A stretch of 64,000 nucleotides of DNA from Oleispirillum sp965228165 (GTDB lineage: Bacteria; Pseudomonadota; Alphaproteobacteria; Rhodospirillales; Rhodospirillaceae). Location: assembly GCA_965228165.1 (NCBI GenBank), contig CBDDHB010000003.1, forward strand, positions 992,001 to 1,056,000. Reading direction: 5' to 3'. The notes under the pieces were generated by a model. That model searched no databases, had not been told where the DNA came from, and saw only the letters and a list, made by a program, of their open reading frames with translations. The position numbers and the translations under genes are program-made. This document shows positions 53,084 to 62,035 of the stretch, piece by piece. Positions within the stretch are counted from its first letter, which is position 1. Each line of letters opens with the position of its first letter.

Positions 53084-54181
53084 CTACGCCACATCCGCCA
53101 GAAGATCGGCCAGACGGCCGAGCAGGTGTCCATAGGTCAGTTGCCCCATCGCCACGTCGTAGGCGGCATCCACCAGGCGCGCGCAATAGGCGTCGTCGCG
53201 CAGCTTGCGCACCACCTCGTCGGCATTGGAGAAATCCTTTTCCAGCGGGATGTAGTGCTCGTCCGGCTGGAAATAGCCGTTGTAGCGGCCGGTAAACAGA
53301 ATCTGCACCGTCTTGCACGCCGCCGCCTCGACCTGGCGGCCGCTGATAATGCGCATCGGCACCATCGGTCCTTCATAGACATCGAAGAATTTCGCCTTGA
53401 TCTCCGGCCAGGTCGCCTCGGGGTGTGCCTTCTGGAAGGCGTTGACGCGGTGGCGGGTTGCGTCGGTCAGTTCGAAGAACTCGCTGCCGGACTCGGTGCC
53501 GAGCTGGCCACGGCAGCGGTTGAGGAACGCGGCGTACCCTTTGGCGTCGAAGCGGTCCTTGTGCTCCAGGGAGATATCCACCTTCAGCCCGTACTCCGCC
53601 GCGTGAGCATTGAAGAAATCCGCGATTTCCGGCTTCTCGTTGTTTCCCATGTAAAGCGGCGCCTCATAGGCGCGGAAGCCGATGTCGATGCCGCGTTCGG
53701 AGAGCGGCGTCACCGGATAGAAGGTATCCGTATCCAGGCCGGTGTTGGGGATGCAGGCGACCTTGCAACCCAATTCCTTGCGATACATCTCGAGCACGCG
53801 CTCGTCGTTGCTCTGCGACAACAGCAGGGAAATCCCCAGGCGACGGCAGAAAGCCATCTTCTCCGGCATCAGCTTGTATTCGTTGCCGATGAAATAGGCC
53901 TTGGGCTGCGGGCAGCGCGATACCACCCAAAGCAACAGCCGCCGGAGATTCTGCTGGTTGGAAAAGCAGGAATGCATGATGACGATGGCCTCGAACCCGC
54001 CCTTCAGCAGGGTCGCGGCCACCTCGGCCTTGCCGCCCCAGCCGCGCCCGGCCAGATTGATCGGCACGCAGGAAAAACGCGGGCTCTCCCGGAACGCCTT
54101 GGGCCAGCCGTGCTGATAGCTGAGGGTGGTGTTGCCGTCGTCGGCCCAAAAAAGCAAGGCAATGCGGATCGGTCGGGTCAT
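53084..54181 (-). CDS. Glycosyltransferase-like protein
   Basis: A 365-residue protein starting RPIRIALLFWADDGNTTLSY. It has two Rossmann-like halves and segments that fit a GT-B fold (AYFIGNEYKLMPEKM, SLLLSQSNDERVLEMY, CIPNTGLDTDTFYPV, RIISGRQVEAAACKTVQIL). The latter resembles the CgeB/DUF3880-type C-terminal domain, in which an R-x-FE-A segment precedes the donor loop. The ATG at 54181 has GAAAGG upstream. It lies between the flippase and AsnB genes. Donor and linkage are unknown. Confidence 0.72.
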   Translation of the reverse strand: MTRPIRIALLFWADDGNTTLSYQHGWPKAFRESPRFSCVPINLAGRGWGGKAEVAATLLKGGFEAIVIMHSCFSNQQNLRRLLLWVVSRCPQPKAYFIGNEYKLMPEKMAFCRRLGISLLLSQSNDERVLEMYRKELGCKVACIPNTGLDTDTFYPVTPLSERGIDIGFRAYEAPLYMGNNEKPEIADFFNAHAAEYGLKVDISLEHKDRFDAKGYAAFLNRCRGQLGTESGSEFFELTDATRHRVNAFQKAHPEATWPEIKAKFFDVYEGPMVPMRIISGRQVEAAACKTVQILFTGRYNGYFQPDEHYIPLEKDFSNADEVVRKLRDDAYCARLVDAAYDVAMGQLTYGHLLGRLADLLADVA

Positions 54182-54195
54182 ATCGCGTCGGCCTT

Positions 54196-55467
54196 TCAAG
54201 AATCGGCGCCGTCTGAAGGCACGGACAGCTCGGCGCCGAAGGGGCTTTCCGACGACCGGCGTTCAGAACGATACCGCAGCCAGAAACTGATCACGTAGAG
54301 CGCGAAAAGCCCCATGCTCGCGGCAATTCGCGCCGTCACCATGCCGTGAATCCCAGCCCGGGCGAAATAGACGTACAGCGAAACCTGCAAAATGGGGAAC
54401 ATAAGGTTCGGCGCATAAAGAAAGAGTTTCCGTTTGGTCGCCAGCAAGGCGGAGCCGAGAAAGGTCGCCGACCCGGTCAAGGCCAGAGTCAACCACAGCC
54501 ATTTGCCGTACTCCGCCGCCACGACGTAGCGATCGGTGAACAGCCAGCGGGTCAGCGGCGGCAGGGCGAACACTCCGGCCACTCCGACCGCCACCATGAA
54601 ACCGCACAGCAGCCAGAAGGGCCGCCGCAGGGTTTTCCAGGTCTCGATGACGCTGGTCGAGCGGTAGATATACGGCGAGGCCGCCTGCCCGATCACCGAA
54701 TAGACCGTCTTCAACTGTTCGGGAAACTGCATCGCGATGGCGAACATCGCCACCTCCGCCGCCGAAGCGAAGTGATTGAGGATCACCATGTCCAGGGTCA
54801 GAAGGCTGTTGAAGACCAGGGCCACCGAGGCATGGCGCCCATAGCGCAGGATCGACGGATCGACGTCGCGGTTGTCCCGCCGCCGCGCCGCCCGCCACAA
54901 GACCACGCCATTCACCAGCGCCTGCCCCGCCATGAAGGCGGCAAGGATCGGCCACAGATGCCCAACGCCGAGGACCGCTCCGCCCGTCACCGCCCCCAGA
55001 TTGAGCAGGGCAATCGCTCCTCTCCCCGCCGCCTGCTCGGCGAAGCGCGCCTTGCCGTTGACCCAGGATTGCCAGATGTCGGCGACGTTGTAGACGGGGA
55101 AGACCGCCGCCGCGACCAACAGCCCGGCGGCGATGCCGGGCGCGTTGCCGTACGAACCGGCGTAATAGGCCGCCGCCGCGGCCAGCCCGACGCCGCCCGC
55201 GCCGTTCGCCAGAATCTTCTGGCGCAGCAGCGGAATCAGGCTGCCGTCGCGGCCTTGCGCCGCCGCCATGGTCGCCGCCTGCGCGGTGCCGAGCAGGCAG
55301 AAGGTGGACACGAAGCTGATCACCGACAGGGCGGCGCGGAATTCGCCGTAGGTCTCGACCGGCAGGAAACGCGCCCACACCGTGGTCGTGGCCAAACCGC
55401 AGGCCATGGCGAAGGCCTGCGACATCGCCAAGGGTCCGATGCTGCGCGCCGCCAGGGCCCATTTCAT
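54196..55467 (-). CDS. Wzx-type polysaccharide flippase
   Basis: A 423-residue membrane protein with about 12 predicted hydrophobic segments. The first (LAMSQAFAMACGLATTTVWAR) and the FLPVETYGEFRAAL motif match the oligosaccharide flippase family (MOP superfamily). A short charged C-terminal tail faces the cytoplasm. It would move an undecaprenyl-linked repeat unit to the periplasm. No Wzy polymerase or Wzz chain-length protein is found in the window. The start overlaps WbpI by 4 bases. Confidence 0.83.
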   Translation of the reverse strand: MKWALAARSIGPLAMSQAFAMACGLATTTVWARFLPVETYGEFRAALSVISFVSTFCLLGTAQAATMAAAQGRDGSLIPLLRQKILANGAGGVGLAAAAAYYAGSYGNAPGIAAGLLVAAAVFPVYNVADIWQSWVNGKARFAEQAAGRGAIALLNLGAVTGGAVLGVGHLWPILAAFMAGQALVNGVVLWRAARRRDNRDVDPSILRYGRHASVALVFNSLLTLDMVILNHFASAAEVAMFAIAMQFPEQLKTVYSVIGQAASPYIYRSTSVIETWKTLRRPFWLLCGFMVAVGVAGVFALPPLTRWLFTDRYVVAAEYGKWLWLTLALTGSATFLGSALLATKRKLFLYAPNLMFPILQVSLYVYFARAGIHGMVTARIAASMGLFALYVISFWLRYRSERRSSESPFGAELSVPSDGADS

Positions 55468-56552
55468 GCCGCGTCACCGCTCCCGAAGGAGGATAGGACC
55501 GCGGCGATTTTTTCCGCCGCATGGCCGTCGCCATAGGCCCGCAGGGGCTGGGCGGGCGGGCGGGATTGCGCCTCCACCGCGGCGACGATGTCATCGGCGC
55601 GGCCCCAGGCCAAGCGATTCCATCCGGCTTCCACGGTTTCCACCCACTCGGTTTCCGGGCGCAGGGTGACGCAGGGTGTCCCGGCGAAGCAGGCTTCCTT
55701 CTGCACCCCGCCGGAATCGGTCATCACCAGGGCGGCGGCATGCAGCAGCGCCAGCATGTCGAGGTAGCCCAGGGGCTCCACCGCGCGCAGGTTTTCCGGC
55801 AACGCCAGTCCGAAGTCACGGATGCGGGCGAGGGTGCGCGGATGCGCCGGAAACACCACCGGCAGGTCCAACTCCGCGAAGGCCTTGAAAATTTCGGCCA
55901 GGACCTTCGGTTCATCGACGTTGTAGGGGCGATGCAGGGTGGCGAGGAGAAACGTCCGTCCGCGCAGGCCGAGATCGTCGAGAACGCGGGATTTTTCCTT
56001 CGCTGCCGGAGCGAACCGCAGCAGCGCGTCGTACATGGTATCGCCGACCGGATGCACGCCCTTGCGCAGGTTCTCCGCCGCCAGATTGTCCACCGCCGTC
56101 CGGGTCGGGCAGAACAGCAGGTCGGCGCAGTGGTCGGTGAGGACGCGGTTGGTTTCCTCGGGCATGGAGCGGTTGAACGACCGCAGTCCCGCCTCGACGT
56201 GGGCGATGGGAACCCCCAGCTTCGCCGCCGCCAGGGCTCCGGCGAGGGTGGAGTTGGTGTCGCCGTAGACCAGCAGCAGATCGGGTTTGCGTTCCAGCAA
56301 CAGGTCTTCGATCGCCGTCAGCATCGCGCCGGTCTGATGCGCGTGCGAGCCGGAGCCGATGCCCAGATTGACCGTCGGTTGGGGAATGCCGAGTTCGCGG
56401 AAGAAAATGTCCGACATCCGGTCGTCGTAATGCTGGCCGGTGTGCACCAGACTTTCCCGCACTCCGGCCTCGCGCAACGCGAAGCACAGCGGCACGGCCT
56501 TGATGAACTGCGGGCGGGCGCCCAGAACGGTCATCACGTGCATGCTGTTCAT
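55464..56552 (-). CDS. wbpI: UDP-N-acetylglucosamine-type 2-epimerase (WbpI/WecB family)
   Basis: A 362-residue non-hydrolysing 2-epimerase: VMTVLGARPQFIKAVPLCFA, VHTGQHYDDRMSDIFFRELG, VYGDTNSTLAGALAAAK, HVEAGLRSFNRSMPEETNRV, and MTDSGGVQKEACFAGTPCV. In WbpI/WlbD the segment after the N-terminus reads like GIGSGSHAHQTGAML, as here. With WbpB adjacent and WbpE/WbpD nearby, conversion of UDP-GlcNAc(3NAc)A to UDP-ManNAc(3NAc)A is the likely step. A plain UDP-GlcNAc 2-epimerase (WecB) is the alternative. Possible starts: Met1 or Met4. Confidence 0.88.
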   Translation of the reverse strand: MNSMHVMTVLGARPQFIKAVPLCFALREAGVRESLVHTGQHYDDRMSDIFFRELGIPQPTVNLGIGSGSHAHQTGAMLTAIEDLLLERKPDLLLVYGDTNSTLAGALAAAKLGVPIAHVEAGLRSFNRSMPEETNRVLTDHCADLLFCPTRTAVDNLAAENLRKGVHPVGDTMYDALLRFAPAAKEKSRVLDDLGLRGRTFLLATLHRPYNVDEPKVLAEIFKAFAELDLPVVFPAHPRTLARIRDFGLALPENLRAVEPLGYLDMLALLHAAALVMTDSGGVQKEACFAGTPCVTLRPETEWVETVEAGWNRLAWGRADDIVAAVEAQSRPPAQPLRAYGDGHAAEKIAAVLSSFGSGDAA

Positions 56553-57520
56553 CCCTTCGCCGCGACGGCGGCCAGCGGGTGATAGTCGCCGACCAGGCCG
56601 AGCGGCGCGGAGGTGCGGATGGCATGCGCCGCCTCGATCGAGGACCGCGATTCCTCGATGCCGAAGCCGCCGCCCGAAAGAATGTCGCGATAGGATTCGG
56701 TGTGCAGATCGGTGAAGCCTTCCGAGAACTCCAGTTCCTCGCCCTCGATCAGGATCGAGCGATAGGTGCGCTTGCCCGCCGCTTTCGCCGCATCCGGCAG
56801 GTGGTTCTGGTTAATCGACAGGAACCAGCGCACCCGCGCCCGTTCATAGGTCAGAAAACCGCTTGCCGCATCGGCTTGCAGCACGTGCACCTTGCTGTCC
56901 AGCCGCTTGCCGAACACCCAGGCGAGCATGTCGAAGAAGTGGACGCCGATGTTGGTGGCGACGCCGCCCGACTTTTCGATCTTGCCCTTCCAACTGGTGT
57001 AATACCAATGCCCGCGCGAGGTCAGATAGGTCAGATCGACGTCGAACACCTTGTCGGCGGGGGCGGCGGCGATGCGGCGGCGCAGTTCCTGGATCGCCGG
57101 ATGCAGGCGCAATTGCAGGATGTTGAAGACGCGGTGGCCGGTTTCCGCCTCGATCTCGGCGATGCCGTCGATGTTCCACGGGTTCAGGACCAGGGGCTTT
57201 TCGCAAATCGCGTCGGCCCCGGCGCGCAGGGCGAAGCGCATGTGGGCGTCATGCAGATAGTTGGGCGAGCAGATCGACACGTAATCGATCCCCGCTCCGC
57301 GTCGACGCAGCTTGTCGATATGGCGGTCGAAGCGTTCGAATTCGACGAAAAAGTCCGCGTCCGGGAAATGACTGTCGATGATCCCCACCGAATCGTTGGG
57401 ATCCAGCGCCGCGACGAGGCGGTTGCCGGTTTCCTTGATCGCCACCATGTGGCGCGGCGCGATGTAACCCGCCGCGCCGATCAAGGCGAAATTCAAGGGA
57501 TTGGATTGCGCTTCTGACAT
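56549..57520 (-). CDS. wbpB: UDP-N-acetylglucosaminuronate 3-dehydrogenase, WbpB-like
   Basis: A 323-residue Gfo/Idh/MocA oxidoreductase: FALIGAAGYIAPRHMVAIKE at the NAD site, DYVSICSPNYLHDAHM, CEKPLVLNPWNIDGI with the catalytic lysine, and WYYTSWKGKIEKSGG followed by GVATNIGVHFFDML. This pattern matches WbpB/WlbA, which oxidises C3 of UDP-GlcNAcA before WbpE aminates it. It lies 6 bases after the winged-helix regulator. The required UDP-GlcNAc 6-dehydrogenase (WbpA) is not in the window. Confidence 0.9.
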   Translation of the reverse strand: MSEAQSNPLNFALIGAAGYIAPRHMVAIKETGNRLVAALDPNDSVGIIDSHFPDADFFVEFERFDRHIDKLRRRGAGIDYVSICSPNYLHDAHMRFALRAGADAICEKPLVLNPWNIDGIAEIEAETGHRVFNILQLRLHPAIQELRRRIAAAPADKVFDVDLTYLTSRGHWYYTSWKGKIEKSGGVATNIGVHFFDMLAWVFGKRLDSKVHVLQADAASGFLTYERARVRWFLSINQNHLPDAAKAAGKRTYRSILIEGEELEFSEGFTDLHTESYRDILSGGGFGIEESRSSIEAAHAIRTSAPLGLVGDYHPLAAVAAKG

Positions 57521-57526
57521 TCTGGA

Positions 57527-58177
57527 TTACTCCGCCTCATCCCAGCCGAAATCGTCGGCCTTCTCTCCCCCTGCCGTCCCGCGCGAAATCCGCAACAGCG
57601 GCGGCGCGAACACCCTGGCCGCGCCCAGGGCGGCGCAGGCCTGATCGAAAGCCTCCTGCGGCTGGCGGACGGCGGCGATCACCGCCGCGTCGAATTCGGG
57701 CAGTTCGTCGAACGACCGCGCCACCAGAATCCCCTGCAGGCGTTCCTTGTTGGTTTCCCAGTCCAGCACCGCGACCACTTCGACGTCGCTGTCCTGTTGC
57801 GACAGCATCAGGATTTCCATCAGTTCGCCGCCGCCGATCACCACGATGCGCCGCGCGCCGCGCGCGTGCAGAACCGCCAGCAATTCGTCGAACTGGGTGC
57901 GCGCCCTGCGGAAGAACCGCAACGAACATTCCAGGTAGTCGGCGACCAAATGGGCCTTCTCGCGAAAACCCTTGGGGGTGACGTAATAGATGTAGCGCTT
58001 GCGCGGCGCCGCCTTGACCTTGACGAACCCCTTGTTGACGGCGCGCTTGAGCAACGCGTTGACCAAACCGACCGACACCATCAGCCGTTTGGACAACGAC
58101 ATCTGGGTGACCGCACCGCCCTCTTCCAGGGCGGCGATCAGGTCCATTTCGGTCTGGGTTCGCGCTTCGTCGGACAT
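57527..58177 (-). CDS. Winged-helix regulator with C-terminal Rossmann (PglD_N-like) domain
   Basis: A 216-residue protein. Residues 1-75 form a MarR-like winged helix (MSLSKRLMVSVGLVNALLK, then KRYIYYVTPKGF). A linker helix (78-105) follows. Residues 108-195 read as one Rossmann domain: RRIVVIGGGELMEILML, VVAVLDWETN, LQGILVARSFDELPEFD. This order resembles the nucleotide-sugar-binding N-terminal domain of PglD/NeuD acyltransferases, suggesting ligand control. It is the first gene before WbpB, 6 bases apart, so it may regulate the glycan genes. DNA target unknown. Confidence 0.75.
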   Translation of the reverse strand: MSDEARTQTEMDLIAALEEGGAVTQMSLSKRLMVSVGLVNALLKRAVNKGFVKVKAAPRKRYIYYVTPKGFREKAHLVADYLECSLRFFRRARTQFDELLAVLHARGARRIVVIGGGELMEILMLSQQDSDVEVVAVLDWETNKERLQGILVARSFDELPEFDAAVIAAVRQPQEAFDQACAALGAARVFAPPLLRISRGTAGGEKADDFGWDEAE

Positions 58178-58279
58178 GGGAGACCCGCGGCTGCTTCGCG
58201 CGGCAGGATAGCGGCTCGCGGCGCGACGTTCAAGCCGTGAATTTCACGACATGAACATAGATCGGAAGTCCTGCCTCGC

Positions 58280-59761
58280 CTACGGCCAGAAACCGAAATA
58301 AACGAACGTGCTAAAATCCGCGGACGTGCTGAAAATCGAGACCGCCGCACCCAACGCCGTCAGCACCGCCCTCGCGGGGGAAGGCCGCCACCGCCACCGC
58401 TCGGCCCAGGCAGGCATCTTGGCCTCGCCCAGAATCTGCTGGCTGTTCGGCAAGACCAAGGCCCCTAGGTCACCCCTACCGCCTTCGCTCCGCCAAGGAA
58501 AAACGAAAACATGTTGCCGGAAACTGCGGGCACCACGGCAAGGCCCGTCCAATCGGCCAACACCCTGGCGATCGGCATCGGCAACCGCAGCTCGAACACC
58601 CCGGCCAGGGACTGCACGTAAAACCAGGCCGCCACCGGGTCGGGCGCGCGGAACAGAATCAGGGTCAGCAGGACGAAAACGAAGATGAGCCCCCACGCTA
58701 CGACGAGGGGCAGGCGTGGCATCTTGAACTGCCGCCACGCCTGGTTGACCGACAGGGCGAGGCCGTGCAAGAGGCCGAAGATGATGAAATTCCACCCGCC
58801 GCCGTGCCAGATGCCGGAAACCAGCATCGTCCCTAACGCGGGAAAAATCGCGGTTTCAGCGAACATCCGCCACTTGCCCCGCCGCCGTGCCATCGCAATG
58901 CGCGTCCGCCACAGGGCCAGCGGGTTATAGACGTAGCCCAACAGAAACTTCATCAGGGTGATGTGCCAGCGCACCCAGAAATCCACCACACTTACCGCCT
59001 TGAGCGGAGAATTGAAATTGAACGGCAGAGTGATTCCGCACATCCGCGCAAGACCCACGGCCTGTCGCTGTAGCCGGAAAAATCGAAATACAGCATAACG
59101 AAAAAGGTGACGATGCCGCCGAACACCGCCGCCACTCCCGGTCGCATCTGGTCCGACACCACCGCCTTTTTGAACAGGCCGAAACTGAAATAGGCGAATC
59201 CCAGGGCCTTGTCCTCGGCGAAAGGGCACCCGAGGAGACGCTCGCACATCTGCTTCGCCACCTCCTGCACGCTCGCCAGCGGCCCGGAAATCAGCTTGGG
59301 AAAGAAAAGGATAGAGGCCAAATAGTCGAGAGTCGGCAGGCACCGGCTTTTCTCACGCCGCATCTCGACCAGGAAAATCACCTGCTGGAATACCAGGAAG
59401 GACATCGCCAAGGGCATCACCGCCCGACCAATTTCCGGCAACTGGTACCAGTCCACGACCATTTTGTACTTGTAGGAGACCAGCGGCACGATCGCGGAGG
59501 CAAGCCCGGCCAGGAACCAGGCCTGGCGCTACGGTCCCGGCGGCGTGGCGGCGATCCGCCGCCCCAAGGCGTAGTTCACCGCCAGGGAAAGCGCCAGGTA
59601 GACCAGGGAAGCGCCGTTGCCGAAGGCGTAGAACACCAGACTGGCCGCAATCACCAGAACCAGCGGAAGGCTGCCGCTTTTCAGGTGCGCCCTGGACAAG
59701 GTGAACACCAGCTGAAACGCCGGAAGGAAGGCGAGAAGGAACGGATAGGATTAAAGGTCAT
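58280..59761 (-). pseudogene. MBOAT-family acyltransferase, broken (three frameshifts and a stop)
   Basis: Reading the minus strand and switching frame gives a near-complete MBOAT (AlgI-like) membrane O-acyltransferase. Landmarks are MTFN followed by YPFLLAFLPAFQLVF, then VSYKYKMVVDWYQLPEIG, FPKLISGPLASVQEV, MLYFDFSGYSD, AVGLARMCGITLPFNFNS, VVDFWVRWHITLMKFLLGY, the catalytic His in SGIWHGGGWNFIIFG, and VLPNSQQILGEAK near the end. Single-base losses are needed near 59750 (after the start), near 59064 (inside GYSD-MAVGLA) and near 58470 (before the C-terminus). A TAG lies at 59529-59531. Four independent lesions make it non-functional unless the assembly is faulty. Confidence 0.8.
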
Positions 59762-59779
59762 GGCCGACGTTCGCTCTTT

Positions 59780-61696
59780 TTATTCCGTATCCTTGACGAC
59801 GACGCGGATGTGCTTCGCGGCATCCGCGAACCCATCCAACGGCAACACCCAGACCGACCGCACCTCATCACCGCCGGAGCGGGTAAAACCGAGGCGCTGG
59901 TAATGCGCACGGACAAGGCCGTTCTTCGCGGTGGCGGTATAGATGCCCCGCAAGGCGGAGAACCCCCGTGCCCGCGCCGCAGCGGCAAGCACCCCGAGAA
60001 CCGCGATCTCCACGCCGCGATTAAGAACGCGGCAGCTCATGAGCCAGGTATCGATTTCCAGCGTTTCGCTATCCGCAACCCCGATGACGACGGAGATCAT
60101 ACCGTTGTCGCCGAAGCTGTCGCGCAGGCGGACCTGGAAGGTCAGGGCCTGCGGGTCGGTCTCAAACGCCTCGACCTGATGCTCCGAATGCCGCTTGGTG
60201 GTCAGGTTGAACTGGTTGGTCTTGTTGATCAACTGGTGAATGCGCGACCGCCCCTGCGGACCGAAGGGGGAGACCGTCATCTCCATATCGAGGGAGGCGA
60301 GATAACCGTCCATGTCGGTCGCCGAAGAGGCAAGCTCGGCGCGGCGGGCGTTCTGTTCGTAATAGCGGCCGCGCTCCGCATCTTCCCGTGAGTGGCTGAC
60401 CGCGTCGAAGTATCCGGCCCAGGCGAGAAGCCGCGGGTAATCGGTGGGGTCGGCGGGGACTTCCGGCACCGCCACCTCGGGCATCTCGCGGCGCACCAGG
60501 GCGCGCTCCGCCGGGTTGTCGTCCAGCAGGACCAGGGCATCGGTGCCGATGTTCAGCTGTTCCGCGATCAGGCGGAGATTGCTCGCCTTGTCCTGCCAGT
60601 TGGCCTGGAACACCGAGATATCGGATTCCTTCAACAGCATTTCGGCATGGCTGCGGAAGGGCAGGCGGGCGATCTCGTCCTGGTTCTTCGACGAAACCGC
60701 CAGAACCACACCCCGCCCGCGCAACGCCAGCGCGAACCTCTGCGCCGCCAGGAACGCCTCGCCCTTGGCGCTGCCGTTGCCGAGCACGATGCCGTCCAGC
60801 CCGTCGTCACCGATCACGCCGCCCCAGAGCGTGTTGTCCAGGTCCAGCACCAGGCACTTACGGGATTTTCCCCGCGCCGCCGCCAGCGTGCGCACCACGG
60901 CATCCGCATAAAGCGGCACGAACGCGGGGCCGAACGGCAGCTTGCCGAGATTCCAGAACCCGGCGTCGAACCAGGATTCCAGCCCCACGGTGGAAGCCAA
61001 CCGCGCCACATCCAGAAGCAGGTCGCCCGACGCGGCGGTCGCATCCGCGAGGCCGCGGTTGACCCGCTCCAGAATCCGCGGCAACGATCCGGGAACCGCA
61101 GCATCCAGGCTGCCGAACAGGGGTTCGGGCGGCACCGGCACGGTCGGCACCACCACGGTCGCCCCGGCGTGGCGGCGGAATCCCTCGCGTACCGCGTTCA
61201 GCCAGCCACACGCAGCGGCCACGGCCGCGTCCTCGCCATCGGCATCGCCGGGGCCGGGCGCAACCGGCAGGGCGCGGTAATCGACGACCGGCAGAACATA
61301 CTCCGGCCGAGCCGCGTTGATCGCGGAGTCCGGGGAGAGAGCCTCCTGCATCGTCTGGCCGAACAGCCCCTGCACGATGCGAAGGTCGAAGCCGTAGCGG
61401 GCGCCGGTGGCCGCCAGCGCCTCGGCCAGCAAATCCGTCGCGCCGTTGCCGACGATCGCCAGGGTCAGGGGCTCGAGAGGCGACAGATCAAGGCCGCCGG
61501 AACGGCGGCCCGACAGCGCCGACGCCAGCTGATGTAGCTGGCTCTCCTGCATTCCGCAGGATGCCAGGGCGCGGACCTCGCGGGAGAAGGCCTGCGCATC
61601 CAAAGACGGCAACGCCCGGCAGCGTTGCCGGAAGTCGGCGGGCGGAGGACACGGCCAAGGTAGGGCGCGAATCCCGGACTGGGCTCCTATCGGCAT
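59780..61696 (-). CDS. FkbH-like HAD-IIIC protein with C-terminal acyltransferase-like domain
   Basis: A 638-residue protein. The middle has a HAD-IIIC/FkbH domain with LVLDLDNTLWGGVIGDDG (near 286, the DxDxT nucleophile), VLAVSSKNQDEI, and VLLDDNPAERALVR. The C-terminal part (LSEHQ-type helix to GLVRAHYQRLGF) looks like a GNAT fold. In FkbH proteins, this unit loads a glyceryl group from 1,3-bisphosphoglycerate onto an acyl carrier protein. The ACP gene lies just upstream (2-base gap), supporting such a role. ATG 61696 is chosen because the open frame upstream overlaps the ACP gene. Confidence 0.88.
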   Translation of the reverse strand: MPIGAQSGIRALPWPCPPPADFRQRCRALPSLDAQAFSREVRALASCGMQESQLHQLASALSGRRSGGLDLSPLEPLTLAIVGNGATDLLAEALAATGARYGFDLRIVQGLFGQTMQEALSPDSAINAARPEYVLPVVDYRALPVAPGPGDADGEDAAVAAACGWLNAVREGFRRHAGATVVVPTVPVPPEPLFGSLDAAVPGSLPRILERVNRGLADATAASGDLLLDVARLASTVGLESWFDAGFWNLGKLPFGPAFVPLYADAVVRTLAAARGKSRKCLVLDLDNTLWGGVIGDDGLDGIVLGNGSAKGEAFLAAQRFALALRGRGVVLAVSSKNQDEIARLPFRSHAEMLLKESDISVFQANWQDKASNLRLIAEQLNIGTDALVLLDDNPAERALVRREMPEVAVPEVPADPTDYPRLLAWAGYFDAVSHSREDAERGRYYEQNARRAELASSATDMDGYLASLDMEMTVSPFGPQGRSRIHQLINKTNQFNLTTKRHSEHQVEAFETDPQALTFQVRLRDSFGDNGMISVVIGVADSETLEIDTWLMSCRVLNRGVEIAVLGVLAAAARARGFSALRGIYTATAKNGLVRAHYQRLGFTRSGGDEVRSVWVLPLDGFADAAKHIRVVVKDTE

Positions 61697-61697
61697 T

Positions 61698-61940
61698 TCA
61701 GGCCCGTTTCGTCCGCAACAGGTCGGCCATTTCCCCAACGTTGTCGAGCGAGGTGATCTCGTCGGAGCTGAAGTGCACGCCGAAGGCCTGTTCGATGGCG
61801 ACGAACAGACGGATGTTGCTGAGGCTATCCCACTCTTCCACATCCGCCGCCGACAATTCCGGCGTCAGTTCGATGTCGTCGCGATCGAACACGTCTTGAA
61901 AAATCGGCAGCAACTGGTCGAGAACGCTCTGATCCGCCAT
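61698..61940 (-). CDS. Acyl carrier protein
   Basis: An 80-residue ACP. The phosphopantetheine serine is Ser39 in EEWDSLSNIRLF, and the four-helix pattern (LLPIFQDVFDRDDIEL; VAIEQAFGVHFSSDEI) is normal. The ATG at 61940 has an AGGAAAAG ribosome site. It differs from housekeeping AcpP in its DSL context and lies beside FkbH-like, MBOAT and MaoC-SDR genes, so it probably carries an acyl group for glycan tailoring. It is divergent from the MaoC-SDR gene, 95 bases away. Confidence 0.92.
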   Translation of the reverse strand: MADQSVLDQLLPIFQDVFDRDDIELTPELSAADVEEWDSLSNIRLFVAIEQAFGVHFSSDEITSLDNVGEMADLLRTKRA

Positions 61941-62035
61941 ATCTTTTCCTCTGCATCCTTCCCCGGGTGAATCGATTGTGCGATGATCCGCCAGCGCACC
62001 CGCCGGACCCGGCCCAAGCCCAACGAGGCCGCAGT

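Noticed and set aside
51107..54298. Long plus-strand open frame opposite AsnB and the transferase
   Set aside because: Antisense shadow of two recognised genes, low complexity, no start signal.
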